From the NCBI GenBank assembly GCA_964036045.1, contig OZ038381.1, positions 114,969,790 through 115,033,789 of the forward strand: DNA of 64,000 nucleotides, read 5' to 3'. Source of the stretch: Eutreptiella sp. 'Long Island Sound 2002' (Eukaryota; Euglenozoa; Euglenophyceae; Eutreptiales; Eutreptiaceae). The number at the start of each line of letters is the position of its first letter. The first letter of the stretch is position 1. The translations under genes were made by a program, and so were the position numbers. Of this stretch, positions 24,359 through 35,807 are shown in pieces. The notes beneath the pieces were generated by a model. The model made no database searches. It was not told the origin of the DNA and was given only the letters and a program-made list of their open reading frames with translations.

Positions 24359-25742
24359 CACCAACCACAGACCACAAGCCACAGACCAACCACAGACCAC
24401 AGACCACAGACCACTAACCACAGACCACAGACCAGATACCACAGACCAACCACAGACCACCAACCACTGACCACCAGCCAAAGACCACCAGCCACAGACC
24501 ACGAACCAAAGACCACAAACCAGAGACTAAAGACCACAGACCACAGACCACAGACCACCAACCACACAGCACAGACCACACATCACAGACCAACCACAGA
24601 CCACCAACCGCAGACCACCAACCACAGACCGCAGACCACATACCACAGACCAACCACAGACCACCAACCATAGACGGCCAACCACAGACCACCAACCACA
24701 GACCACAAACCAGAGACTAAAGACCTCAGACCGAGGACCACAAACCACCAACCACACACCACAGACCACACACCACAGACCAAGCGCAGACCATCAACCG
24801 CAGACCACCAACCACAGACCACAGACCACAGACCAACCACAGACCATAGGCCACAGACCTCCAACCACACACCACAGACCACATACAACAGACCAACCAC
24901 AGACCACCAAACACTGACCACCAACCAAAGACCACCAGCCACAGACCACAAACCAAAGACCACACACCAGAGACTAAAGACCACAGACCACAGACCACAG
25001 ACCACCAACCACACACCACAGACCACACACCACAGGCCAACCACAGACCACCAACCACAGACCACCAACCACAGACCACCAACCGCAGACCACAAACCAG
25101 AGACTAAAGACCACAGACCACAGACCACAAACTACCAATCACACACCACAGACCACACACCACAGACCAACCACAGACCACTGACCGCAAACCACCAACC
25201 ACAGACCACAGACAACCTACCACAGACCAACCACAGACCACCAACCACAGACCACCAGCCACAGACCATCAACCACAGACCACAGACCAAAGACCACAAA
25301 CCAAGGACCACTAATCAGAGACTATCGACCACAGACCACAAACCACCAAACACACACCACAGACCACACACCACAGACCAACCACAGACGACCGACCGCA
25401 GACCACCAACCAGAGACCACAGACCACATACCACAGACCAACCATAGACCACCAACCACAGACCATCAACCACAGACAACAGACGAAAGACCACAAATCA
25501 AAGACCACAAACCACGGACTAAAGACCACAGACCTGAGACCACAGATCACCAACCACACACAACAGACAACGGACCAGAGACCACACACCACACCACACA
25601 CACCACAGACCACTCAGCACAGGCCACCGACCACACACCACAGACCACAGACCACAGACCACAGGCCACAGACCACACACCACACACCACCAACCGAGTA
25701 CGATAGACCGCAGACCATAGACCACAGACAACAGACCACAGA
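24356..25742. repeat. Heptamer array (CCACAGA)n, first block
   Basis: About 1.4 kb of CCACAGA with frequent variants (CCAACCACAGA, CCACCAACC, CCAAAGA, CCACACA). Seven is not a multiple of three, so long ORFs of Trp/Val/Cys/Gly on one strand and Pro/Gln/Thr/His on the other appear in every frame. They are artefacts of the repeat. Confidence 0.9.
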
Positions 25743-25921
25743 CCAGTTTCTTCCATGTCATAGGGGCCACTCGGGCCCGAAAAACGTTCCCCCAGGAAGG
25801 TCTTCAAGCGACGTTCCCCTAAATGGTTCTGGAGGTGTTCAAATGTTGGACACCTAAATACGTCGCCGTAACAACTTGCTGGAACGTCGCCAGAACAACT
25901 TTTATTGCCCCCTTCTTTGCA
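25743..25921. other. Unique 179-bp spacer inside the heptamer array
   Basis: Non-repetitive sequence splitting the heptamer array. It contains GTTCCCCCAGGAAGG and several TTCTGG/GACGTT words (GGAACGTCGCCAGAACAAC). No ORF or RNA recognised. Somewhat similar GGCGACGTTC words occur at about 29180 just outside the short LTR element. Confidence 0.6.
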
Positions 25922-26310
25922 ACCACAGACCACAGACCACAGACCACAGACCACAGAGCACAGAGCACCAACCACAGCCCACAAACCACAGAGCACCAAC
26001 CACACACCACACACCACGCACCAGAGATCACAGACCACTGAGCACCAACCCCAGCCCACAGACCAGAGACCGCACACCACACACCATAGACCACAGACCA
26101 CAGACCACAGAGCACCAACCACAGCCCATAGACCACAGACCACAGACCACAGACCACAGATCATAGACCATGGACAACCAATCACAGACTGCACACCACA
26201 CACCACAGACCACAGACCCACAGACCACAGACCACCAACCACAGACCACACACCACAGACGACAGACCACAGCCCACCAACCACAGACCGCAGACCACAC
26301 AACATGGACC
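25922..26310. repeat. Heptamer array (CCACAGA)n, second block
   Basis: The heptamer array continues for about 390 bp after the spacer, richer in CCACAGCCCA and GAGCACCAA variants than the first block. Confidence 0.9.
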
Positions 26311-26777
26311 ACACATCAGATCATCTATCGTGGGGCTCTCAGGTTCGCCCCAGCCCTTCAATCCAACGTGACAATATAAACTCCTACCCCTTTATTGGCG
26401 CGGGGCATGCACACATGCTATGACATTGCATGCAAACATACCATACAAATATATTTTTCATGATACCTGCACAGTGAAGCAAGCACGGGGGGAAGCAGGA
26501 GAGAAGGGGAACAGACTCAACAGACTCGACTGACCCACAACCCCCACAAGGGCCTACCCTCCCCCCTGGGGGGGTGGGACACTGACAACAACCGAGACTC
26601 CGCCAGACCCCCCCCCCTAGGCTAGGACGGAACCTAAGCAAAGGCCTGCACTAGGCCCTAGGTCGGGAGCCTGGGTTTTGGAAGGGGGAGTGAAAGAAAA
26701 CGAAAAACCATTGCTAATCACCCGCCACCCGAAAAGGGGTTCACAAAGAGACTACCCCGATGCGCCCTCACGGGCAC
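26311..26777. other. No gene recognised
   Basis: 467 bp between the heptamer array and the short LTR-type element. C/G runs occur at about 26555-26575 and 26611-26622. Nothing else identified. Confidence 0.5.
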
Positions 26778-26781
26778 CTTG

Positions 26782-27774
26782 TGAAGCGGTACCGTGGGGC
26801 CTCGCGGAGCGTGAGGCCTTCGACCCTTGAGACTCACGGGACACTGCGCTGAACCTGTTTCTTTGATCTTTGCCTTGCACTCATTTTCCCTTTCTTGCAC
26901 CACTGTTTTGTCTGCCATTTTGCTATCACAGCTTGTCTTGGCCTTGCTTTGCTTTGACGTGAGAAAAACAAGATGCGGATCCCTTGGTATTTCTGCATAC
27001 TTTGCCGCCGCACTCTTGGTCCTGCTTTGCTTTCACCAGAGAAAAGCTGAACACCTTGCGAGCTTTTTGAACCACAGGTTGATTTTGATAATAAAATATC
27101 CTGCTGTTCGTTGCATGCAAACACACAAAACTCTTTGATCGTCCAAGCCTTGCTGGCACCCAATGGCAAACGCAGCGCACCAATCCCACAGGAGGTCTAA
27201 CCTGTATCGAGGGTTTCTTTCAGTGAATCCATCATAGGCCGAGACCTTCCTTGCTGTACCACGTACAGTTTCCAGCTTCTAGGACGCTGAGCGCCATAGG
27301 CCAGTAGCCGTAGGCCCTCAACGAGGGCGCTCTTGCCACGATGCTAAGCGCCGCCGGTGTATTTCACGCCCTTTGGCCCTCAACGAGGGCGTTGCTTGCG
27401 TCCACGATGCCCTGGCATGCTGCCCAAGGACGAGGGATGCGGCGTTCAGGCCAGTGTTGGCCTACAAGCAATTCTGAGAACCTTGGACGGTCCTCCCATA
27501 CGACACAAACCTGAACGTCAACGACAAACAGATTCCGTAACAAACAGAGTTAACATACACGTCGCAAATCGCATATATTATGCTACAGAATTCAACTATA
27601 TAAAAAAAATGCCAAATAAAAACACGTAACGGCAGCTATTGGCTGCCTTCAGTCACTCTCCTGATTCAAAATTGCGTCATTTGCGTGGACTTTGCGCTAT
27701 GCGCCAGAAGCTTTCACGACGCTAAGCTCTGCTACAAAAATGCAAACGCGGGGATCGTTACGGATTCCGCTTCA
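26782..27774. repeat. Left terminal direct repeat of the TRIM-like element
   Basis: 993 bp, TGAAGCGG...CCGCTTCA. It contains two GCCCTC-AAC-GAGGGC hairpins at 27314-27328 and 27376-27390, and an AT-rich stretch near 27590 (AACTATATAAAAAAAATG) that could serve as a TATA element or poly(A) signal region. Confidence 0.8.
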
Positions 27775-28130
27775 CGCCCCTCCTAGGAGCTTAGCCAGGT
27801 TGTCGGCTGCGAAGACGGGCTTCTCCAGCGTTACTTGGCGACTCTGGCTGAGACCTCGAAGGTTGAACGAAGGCCTGCATCGACGTTGTCCCCTCCCACG
27901 CATCATGGCCTCTGTGCAGCACAGATGCTGGCCTTGTGCACCTTTCTTCACCACGCGCTGTAACTGTGGACCATGGTCAGGAGCACCCATACTGTGTACA
28001 CGCTGGCACGGAACGTGTACCCCTCGAAGGTTTCGGGAATCTTCAGTTTTGTTGTCTACTCCACACGCGGCTGCTTGCAACACATGATCGGACGCGTCTA
28101 AGGCGGCTAGACGCACCTTCAGAATTATTT

Positions 28131-29113
28131 TGAAGCGGTACTGTGGGGCCTCGCGCAGCGTGAGGCCTTCGACCTTTGAGACTCACGGGACACTGCGCTG
28201 AACTTGTTTCTTTGATCTTTGCCTTGCCCTGATTTTTCCTTTCTTGCACCACTGTTTTGTCTGCCATTTTGCTATCACAGCTTGTCTTGGCCTTGCTTTG
28301 CTTTGACGTGAGAAAAACAAGATGCTGATCCCTTGGTATTTCTGCATACTTTGTCGCCGCACTCTTGGTCCTGCTTTGCTTTCACGTGAGAAAAGTTGAA
28401 CACCTTGCGAGCTTTTTGAACCACAGGTTGATTTGGATAATAAAATATCCTGCTGATCGTTGCATGCAAACACACAAAACCCTTTGATCGTCCAAGCCTT
28501 GCTGGCACCCAATGGCAAACGCAGCGCACCAAATCCACAGGAGGTATAACCTGTATCGAGGGTTTCTTTCAGTGAATCCATCATAGGCCGAGACCTTCCT
28601 TGCTGTACCACGTACAGTTTCCAGCTTCCACGATGCTGACCGCCATAAGCCAGTAGCCGTAGGCCCTCAACGAGGGCACTCTTGCCATGATGCTAAGCGC
28701 CGCCGGTGTATTTCCTGCCCGTTTGGCCCTCAACGAGGGCGTTGCTTGCGTCCACGATGCCCTGGCATGCTGCCCCAGGATGAGGGATGCAGCGTTCAGG
28801 CCAGTGTCGGCCTACAAAGAATTCTGAGAACCTTTGACGGACACAACTCTGAACGTCAACGACAAACAGATTCCGTAACAAACAGAGTTAACATACAGGA
28901 CACAAATCGCATATATTATGCTACAGAATTCAACTATATAAAAAATAAATGCCAAATAAAAACACGTAACGGCAGCTATTGGCTGCCTTCAGTCACTCTC
29001 CTGATGCAAAGTTGCGTCATTTGCGTGGACTTCGCGCTATGCGCCAGAAGCCTTTGCGACGCTAAGCTCTGCTACAAAAATGCAAACGCGGGGATCGTTA
29101 CCGATCCGCTTCA
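28131..29113. repeat. Right terminal direct repeat of the TRIM-like element
   Basis: 983 bp, same termini as the left copy. Both hairpins are kept (28663-28677 and 28726-28740). It differs from the left repeat by scattered substitutions and short indels, for example a shortened segment near 28840. Confidence 0.8.
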
Positions 29114-29117
29114 CTTG

Positions 29118-29440
29118 CACAACAATGTATGTTACCATTTTACCCCTCCTCGTGCTTTGCTCTTAATGTAGGTTGCTTGTTCCGGCGACGTTCAAAAAAC
29201 TTGTTCCAGCGGTGTTCCAATGGTGTTCTAACAAAAACCGTTTTTGAAAACCTTTTTTTTTTCACCTGGCAATGCGGCGGATAACAAATATAAGCATACC
29301 AGTGGGGACCCCCAAGGCTAGCAAACAGCATATTTTGCTATCGTGTACGGGTAGGCTTGGTTGGGGGGTAAACAAATTTTGAATTTTTTTTGTCCCGGAC
29401 ATGTAGCCTAGAACTCTGGAACCATTTGGCTGGAACAACC
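29118..29440. other. Region between TRIM-like element and LINE B coding start
   Basis: AT-richer sequence with a T10 run near 29252 and T8 near 29383. It may contain the 5' untranslated region of LINE B. No gene recognised. Confidence 0.45.
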
Positions 29441-29483
29441 ATGGGGTTCAAACGCGCACCAAGGGCACAATTTCAGATCGTTA

Positions 29484-30470
29484 ATGCGGCAAGCAGCGTT
29501 CAACAAATTCTGTCTGCAGATGCCTGGCCACGACCCAGTGCTGGACTGGTACCCTGTTCCACCGTGGCCGGCAACAATGTTAGCGATGCAATACCACAAG
29601 GCATGGGAATCGGAGCTCCTTGGCTGGCTGAGAACTGAGATTCCTAACGAGGTGGTTATCCTAGGCACGGACATAGAGCACACCAGGGTGCTGTTCAGGG
29701 AGTACGACAAGTCGGCAGCGGCTAAATTACTGGAGCAGGTCAGCCGGGCGCTCAGATTTGCAGTAGTGGGTGTTCCCTGGTACAATGGGACAGCGTTCCA
29801 AGAAAAACAATGGCGCCTGTTGGCGTTCATCAAAAAGGACCATAAGATCCAGCATGCCCCATTCCTCTTCTCGTATATCCTCGCGGCCTTCTGGAACATG
29901 GGGGAGATCTTGGGAGTGAGTACGGATGTTGCGCTGCAGGTGTCAGCGTATGAGCAAGTTCGAATAGGTTTAACCGCGTCTGCAATGGAACACTTCCGCC
30001 CGGCAATGTTGAAGCTTAATGAGTCGGTTGGGTTGGTGGTGGTGGATGAGGGGTCGGAGGAGTGGCCGACTGATAGGAACAACGACTCCACCTTAGCGAC
30101 CAGTACTGTTCCTGATGACTGGAGAGCAGTGACGAGTGTATATGCGACCAACGTACCTCCATGGTACAATCAGTCTGCGGTAACTGCCATGATTAGTGCG
30201 ACCGGAGACACGAAATTTGTTGCGGACCGGATGAGATTCTCGGTCGGAGAGCTGAGAACACGCACATGGAAGATAACAGGCCAGCACGTGGAGCAGCTTG
30301 TGGGACATTTGTTACGTTCTACGGAAGTAGGCTCCCCCATACATATCGTCAGTGCCAATGAGTACAAGGGGAAGCGCGACCAGCAACGCCATCGACCAGC
30401 AAGAACCCCCAAGCCGGCTACGGCCAAGCCGCCAGAAGTGGAGATGATGGACCTCGACAGCGTGAAGTGA
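29484..30470 (+). CDS. LINE B first ORF product (328 residues), Gag-like, function not recognised
   Basis: Open frame from ATG at 29484 to TGA at 30468. The sequence is of normal protein composition, with hydrophobic and charged residues mixed (FLFSYILAAFWNMGEIL near the middle), and ends in a basic then acidic tail (RHRPARTPKPATAKPPEVE then MMDLDSVK). I recognise no zinc finger or RRM. Its place 40 nt upstream of the EEP-RT frame implies the nucleic-acid-binding first-ORF protein of a LINE. An alternative start is ATG 29441 in another frame, in a better Kozak context (ACAACCATGG, giving MGFKRAPRAQFQIVNAASS), so the real N terminus may lie there with a frameshift between about 29480 and 29560. 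It is the only intact protein-like frame in LINE B. Confidence 0.65.
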   Translation: MRQAAFNKFCLQMPGHDPVLDWYPVPPWPATMLAMQYHKAWESELLGWLRTEIPNEVVILGTDIEHTRVLFREYDKSAAAKLLEQVSRALRFAVVGVPWYNGTAFQEKQWRLLAFIKKDHKIQHAPFLFSYILAAFWNMGEILGVSTDVALQVSAYEQVRIGLTASAMEHFRPAMLKLNESVGLVVVDEGSEEWPTDRNNDSTLATSTVPDDWRAVTSVYATNVPPWYNQSAVTAMISATGDTKFVADRMRFSVGELRTRTWKITGQHVEQLVGHLLRSTEVGSPIHIVSANEYKGKRDQQRHRPARTPKPATAKPPEVEMMDLDSVK

Positions 30471-30510
30471 AGTTCATGAAACGCAAGCGGGGGGGTGCAC
30501 AAGTGAAGAA

Positions 30511-31560
30511 ATGATGTCTCAGGGATGGAACATCGTCCCGCGCATGGGCGTAGCCACGGGTAACGTATGTGGATTGATGGCAAAATCTGAAGATGGTTGG
30601 GATCGTCGGCTTCGAAGATCTAAGCTTCTCTGCAAGCTACAGCAACACGCAGTACATCTCGCTTCGGTTCAGGAGACGCACTTCAACTCAGTTGAAGAGA
30701 TAGCGAGCCAACAGTTCTGGGTCCGGCGTCAGGGGTATGACATGCGGGCCATGGTGGCAGCAGCGTTCGGCTCCGTGGTGGTCCCGTGGGCACACTCTCA
30801 GTGGACGGAACTTAGCACGACAATAAATTCACCCCGCTTGATGATTGTTGAACTGCGTCACACCACAGGCTAGACTGTGCAGCTGGTGGGTGGGCACATG
30901 CATGATGACCCCGGGCTCCGAAAGGACCAATGGAGGGATCTGAGCAAGAGGCTGCGGTCCCTGAGTAGCATAACGAGGTTCTTCTTGATGGACCATAATA
31001 GTTTGATGGTTCCTTGCCAGGACTCGTTGAAGGGGCACCACGGGGGACGCAGAGTGAGGGAAGCGCGATACCAGGAAATGGAAGTGTTAGCGGAATTCGA
31101 CATGCATGAGGTGTGGGACTTGGCCCACAGCGGGGACGAACACGCACCACGGGCGGCAACGTATGGCTGGGCACACAAGGAACGTCGTGCCAACCCACGC
31201 CGCTTGAACCGAATACACGTGAATGCTGCTTTAACAGAAGGGGTTTCGGGGGCGTACACTGTCTTGACGGGGGCCGATTACAAGGCGGTTGTGCTGCAGC
31301 TTTCTCCGCCTGCCACGGTTCAGGGGAAACGGATGCTAGAGTTGCAGGAGCAAGTGGCGTCAGTTTCGATTGACGATCCGGAGGAGTGGTGGGCGGAAGC
31401 ATTATCTGTTGTGTCCGCGGCGGGGCGTCAATGGGCTAGAATGAACAGCTCACGAGGGTTTTCGCAGGTGGAGGCTATGGTACGCAACAGCTCACCAACA
31501 CATGTGATACGGGCGGGATGAGAGTATTGGGATGAACTGCTGGTGCGACCAAAGACCCAT
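30511..31560 (+). pseudogene. LINE B: EEP endonuclease domain and linker
   Basis: Starts MMSQGWNIVP at 30511. The conserved catalytic stretch VQETHF (QET at 30670) corresponds to the LQETH motif of LINE endonucleases, followed by GSVVVPW, VELRHTTG, then after an in-frame TAG (30871) TVQLVGGHMHDD and FFLMDHNSLM, matching the GDHN-type motif. The TAG lies where a Gln would fit (CAG to TAG). TGA at 31519 and TAA at 31561 follow in the linker to the reverse transcriptase. All segments share one frame, so decay here is by point mutation only. Confidence 0.8.
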
Positions 31561-31561
31561 T

Positions 31562-33804
31562 AAGAGGCGTACCAGTGCCTGGCTTCTGTCCTAGCAGATG
31601 AGCAGCGAGAGGGTCGGATGCAGCAGTTCGTCACCAAACTGCGGCGCGGGATACTTAGCAAAGAGAAGCAGTGGGGGGATTCCGCAGCCAAGAGAAAACC
31701 ATTACAACGCATCATGAAGGAGATGCAGGGGCGACGCATGGTGCAGAGAATGCGGGACTCAACGGGGAACTATGTCACCAACAAGAGAGACATGGCGAGA
31801 CTGCTTGAAGAGTATTGGTCCCCGATTATGAGTCCAACGGAAGTGTCTGAAGAAGAATGTGACCGCTACTTACGCAGTCTCCCAATACCCCCCAGGGTAC
31901 AGGCGACTTTGCCGCCGTTGTGGCGTCCACTCACGGCGGACTTAGTTTGGGAAGCACTACATAAAATGCGACCGTGTTCTTCACCGGGCAATGACACAGC
32001 ACCAGCAGCGGTATATCAGAGTATGGGACCCATCTTCGTACCGCGTATGCATGCCATCATTGAGCGTTCTTTGCATCGAGGAGCAGCGCCGGAAGGTTGG
32101 TCCACCACCATCTTGAAGTACATACCCAAATCAATAACATCGGAAATGGCAGCGGAGCAGAGGACACTGGCCCTGCCTGATTCCAGCATTAAATGGCTCA
32201 CGACGGTCTTCCTCCTGCAGGTGAGCGACGTGTTTCAGCAAGTGACACCTGCCGCCCAGAAAGGGTTTTTGCCGGGGAGACAGATGGTTGAGCACACCAT
32301 AGCAGCAGTGGAGTGTTGGAACCAAACGATTGATTGCATTCTTGTGGCAGTGGATTTTGCCAAAACGTACGATTCTGTCCAGCACACCTTGGCAAGTCCT
32401 GTCCTGCGGTACCTGGGCGTTCTTGGCCAGTACGTGGTGCTCTTGGTTGCTCTTACGTGCTCCCCTTTGATCATCGAGGTCTGCAGGGAGGTGCAGCCAG
32501 ACGTGGTTGTGCACCCAGGGTCGGAGGTTCGACAGCGGGACCCATTATAACCAGCCCTTTTCTTGGTGCTGACATTGGCTCTCTTCTATGCCATTAAGAG
32601 ACTCCACTGCCAGGTTGAGGTTCTGCTGTATGCAAATGATATCCTCCTGATGATCAGAGGCAGCGGAAGCAGGGCACAGGCGGACGCTAGGGCGGTAATG
32701 TAGGATTTATCAGTGTACGGCTACTTTTGGGGGCTACGAATAAATCATCCAAAGACGTATGCTCTGGTCAAATACTCAGCGGGAGGCGCACCGAGGACAG
32801 TTGCAGGAATTAAGGTTAGGAAGTCATTGAGGTACTTGGGAGTGCAGTTGGGACACCTGACTGTGGAACAGGCATATGGCACGGTAATTGCCAAGATGCT
32901 CTTGCGAGCCCGGTACATCTCGACCCTTCCTCTCACCCTAGGGGAAAAGGCATCTGGTCTGAACATTTGGGCTGCACCGTGCGTTTAACTCACTGCGATG
33001 GTCTACTTTCCCTCACCCTCAGTGGTACAGCAACTCAACGCCATACAGTCCGTGGCTCTAGGCCTGAACAGTTGGGGTCTTACACGGGACATCCTCGCTG
33101 ACCCGGCGGCCATGGGAGGTATAGCGCTGGCCCCCTTGGGCTCTTACGCTTTGTGGATTCCCTCACATGGTTTTGTGCAACATGTGCGCGGTACCATCCC
33201 GCGAGGAGTTCGCTCCGTGGATCAGTTTGAGGACTGGGCGCATTCGGAGGGGATGGTGCTTACGCCCGACATGCTTCCGTATATTCTACTGACTTTGAGG
33301 ACATGTCAGCCCCCGGGTCATCTAGGCACCTCATGTATAGCGTACTCTTGGTTGCTTCGGCGGTTCGCAGCGCCACCACCTCCACCAAGCGGACCAGAGG
33401 CCCAATTAGGAGTATGGCATTCCTCCTTATTCACGGACTCCAGCGGACGATCAGCAGCCTCGCTGAAACTGGTGCGTTGTGGATTTTCCGAATGGCGTGA
33501 GGTTTTTAGCGACAGTTTTTTGCGGCTTGATGTGTCACGACACCTGAAGCCACACTGGCGAAAGGTTCTGACTTCTGCGGGATCTGCAGTACACTCAGTC
33601 CAGTCGGGCCTTGCGGAGTGGAGGCAGCAGGCTCCTTGTGACATGGGGTCTTGGCCAACTAAGTGGAAATCCCAGAACGTCTTAGTTGCAATTTCGCGGG
33701 GCGCAACATCACCAGTCGCTGGCATGGGTTCGCAGACGTGGGGGCTGTTTCGCAAGTGGCGCATCCCTGGATGGGATTACTATTTCATTCGCCGAGCTCT
33801 CTGA
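31562..33804 (+). pseudogene. LINE B: reverse transcriptase, catalytically dead
   Basis: Motifs in order: KMRPCSSPGNDTAPAAVY, AAQKGFLPGRQMVEHTI, AVDFAKTYDSV with the first catalytic Asp at 32353, then SEVRQRDPL and a TAA (32548) before PALFLVL, where the family almost always has Ser. The catalytic YADD is changed to YAND (TAT GCA AAT GAT at 32629-32640), removing one of the two metal-binding Asp residues. TAG 32701 precedes DLSVYGYFWGLRIN, and TAA 32986 precedes the thumb-like ALGLNSWG region. TGA 33802 is TGC in the sister fragment at about 23960. The copy is therefore inactive on several independent counts. Confidence 0.85.
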
Positions 33805-35171
33805 CGGAACCGGGCAGTGGCCAGCCGATTAGTGGCTATGACACGCTGCTCTAAATGTGCGCTTGACGGCAGGGACAAGACTCACGCTCACGTGTTTGGG
33901 GAATGCCGATTCGGACAGTTCGGGCACGAAGCCGTCAGGCATACCTTTGGTCCCCCCCAGGACCCACAAGGCACTTCCATCGATTTGAGCTATAGTTTCT
34001 TGCAGAAGCAAGAGGTGGCGCTTACAACTGCGCAGGGAATTCTTACCTGGTCTCGGATGTCTGTTGCTTGGTCCCAGCCATGTCACGCCGTTTTGGGGAA
34101 AGAGATAGTCTCCTTGCACACCATGGTCGCTCAGTGGGTGTCTAAGCTGGAGTTCTGGCGCCAGTCAACCAACCTGTCAGTGCATCGATCATCCATATCC
34201 CCTTTGTTGTCTAACCTTCTTGCATGGATTGACACTAGGTCCTTGGGTGCCCACTGGCACGTCCTGAAGGAACCACGCTATTTGCTTTCCCTGAATGTTT
34301 CTCAGCGCGCTAGTTTGAAGAGCAAAAATTTCTCTGATCACATTTCTAAAGTCTTGAAGGAAGTAGACGAGCTACAGAGAGGGGGATGGACGGTGGTATT
34401 CACCGATGGCTCTTCCAAGCGAGCCGGGGGCTGGGACCAGGCTGGATACGGCTGCTTTTATGGCAACCGGCACCCCCGAAATATCAGTGCCCACGTTCCA
34501 GAGGGATAAACGCAGTCCAACAACAGGGGGGAGGTCAGGGCAGTCCTTTGCGCCCTGGAGGCTAAGTCGGACTCTGAAAAGATGACAATAGTGGTAGATT
34601 GAGAGTACGTTTATGATGCGTTGACCAAGCACATTCTCAAGTCGGAAAAGGCAGGTTGGCGATCCTCTTCGGGGGCAGTTTCGCACAGCGACCTCTGGAT
34701 GTCAGTTTTAGCCCAAATGCGGCGTCACCAACAGACCGCATGTTTCATTTGGGTCCTTTCACACGTAGGGATAGTGGGAAACGAGGGCACTGACCAGTTA
34801 CCTGAAAAAGGCCGCTTGTCCCACCCGTACAATTTGACTCACTTTGCTAAGAGGCCTGCTTTTGATGATGGTTTGAACCGCCAGGAGACGGACTTGCCTT
34901 CTCATTGTTCCCGGGTTTTAAGTGAGCCGCGGAAGAAGTGGAAGGGGGGAAGGAGGCCGAGTATACAAGCAGCGAAAGGAGTCTCACCAGTGCAGAAAAT
35001 GACAGTGCAGGGGAGTCGGAAGTGCCGTTTGATGGCGGGATCATGGATTCTGCGGACAGTGAGAGCGAGGCTTACACGAGTGGCGGGGAATCGGGCGACG
35101 AGTATGAGCGATTTTTGACTCAATTTTTGGGCCGTGACGGATTGTCGCCGCACAAACGCAGAAAGCCTTAA
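33805..35171 (+). pseudogene. LINE B: CCHC knuckle, RNase H and acidic C-terminal tail
   Basis: A knuckle CSKC...HVFGEC begins at 33847. RNase H follows with all four acidic positions in place: FTDGS (Asp 34405), NNRGEVRAV (Glu 34531), VVD (Asp 34597, with a TGA replacing the usual Ser in the DSxYV motif) and GNEGTD (Asp 34792), plus the SHVGIVGNEG loop. Stops are TAA 34507 and TGA 34600. Near 34950 the coding signal moves one frame into a Ser/Glu/Asp-rich segment (ESEVPFDGG, DSESEAYTSGGESGDEYE) ending GLSPHKRRKP and TAA at 35169-35171. I take this acidic tail with its basic end as the original C terminus. Confidence 0.75.
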
Positions 35172-35302
35172 CACAGAGGGCACCTCTAGCACCTGACCTT
35201 CCTACTCTTCTCGCGCTTCGCTCGGGCGCATGCTCAAGGAGATCAAGTGTGCTCTTCAACCACCTGATTTGTGCTGTCCTCATGGGTATTTGCTAGGGTC
35301 AT

Positions 35303-35807
35303 TGTACCATACATTTCAGGTTTGAGCCATAGAGCTGTCAGTGACAGTCCTCTTTGAATTGAGTCACCAGGTGCCCTTTTTGCCCACAGAGCCATGCATC
35401 CGCCTACTCCTCTGTGTATTTTATGTTTGACGTGCCGCTGCTTATTGGCGGTTTCGCAGGTATAGCACCGAAGTGGTTATTGGGGTACCCATCGTCGTAG
35501 TACAGCGGTCGTGCGCTTGCCCCGAGGGCTGGGGAGCGTTAGTTGGAGCCCCCGTACAGACGGCCGGTATGGGTGCCAAGCATGGCGTGCGGCGTAGCCT
35601 GTCGTGGCTTGAAATGCGTAGTAGGTGTGTAGCCCTCGTAGAATACTTGGGTATCAACCGGTAAGGTATCCTTTTGGGTGTGATGCAGATATATGGGTCG
35701 TGCAGGGGTGTCGGAAGTGCCGTCTGGTGGCGTGACCATAGACTATGTACCATACATTTCAAGTTTGAACTGCAGAGGTGTCAGTGACAGTCTTCTTTGA
35801 ACTGATT
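35303..35807 (+). repeat. Duplicated segment downstream of LINE B
   Basis: TGTACCATACATTTCA... (about 60 bp, including GTCAGTGACAGTC) at 35303-35363 recurs at 35747-35807, 444 bp apart, with a few differences. A second pair, GTCGGAAGTGCCGT..., occurs at about 35016 and 35708, so LINE B 3' sequence seems partly duplicated here. No gene is recognised between the copies. Confidence 0.7.

Larger units (their letters stand above)
26782..29113. mobile_element. Short LTR-type element (TRIM-like), complete, with 4-bp target duplication
   Basis: Two direct repeats (26782-27774 and 28131-29113, about 95% identical by eye) flank a 356-bp interior. Each repeat begins TGAAGCGG and ends CCGCTTCA, a perfect 8-bp terminal inverted repeat of the TG...CA kind. 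The whole unit is flanked by CTTG at 26778-26781 and 29114-29117, whereas the inner edges of the repeats have no such match, so the two repeats inserted as one unit. The interior has no ORF of note, and I find no convincing primer-binding site or polypurine tract, so orientation is unknown. An alternative is two copies of an 8-bp-TIR DNA element, but the outer-only duplication argues against that. Confidence 0.75.
29441..35171 (+). mobile_element. LINE B: non-LTR retrotransposon with RNase H, decayed
   Basis: Plus-strand element with a first ORF, then EEP endonuclease, reverse transcriptase, CCHC zinc knuckle and RNase H in one long frame. The domain order EEP-RT-RNase H is that of I/Tad1-like non-LTR retrotransposons. 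The first ORF is open, while the second carries nine in-frame stops (TAG 30871 and 32701; TGA 31519, 33802 and 34600; TAA 31561, 32548, 32986 and 34507), one late frameshift near 34950 and a mutated catalytic site. No poly(A) tail or flanking target duplication was found, so both ends are approximate. A second partial copy lies at 23823-24358. Confidence 0.85.

Noticed and set aside
24290-26423. Trp/Val/Cys-rich minus frames and Pro/Gln/Thr-rich plus frames
   Set aside because: Translations of the (CCACAGA)n heptamer in every phase.
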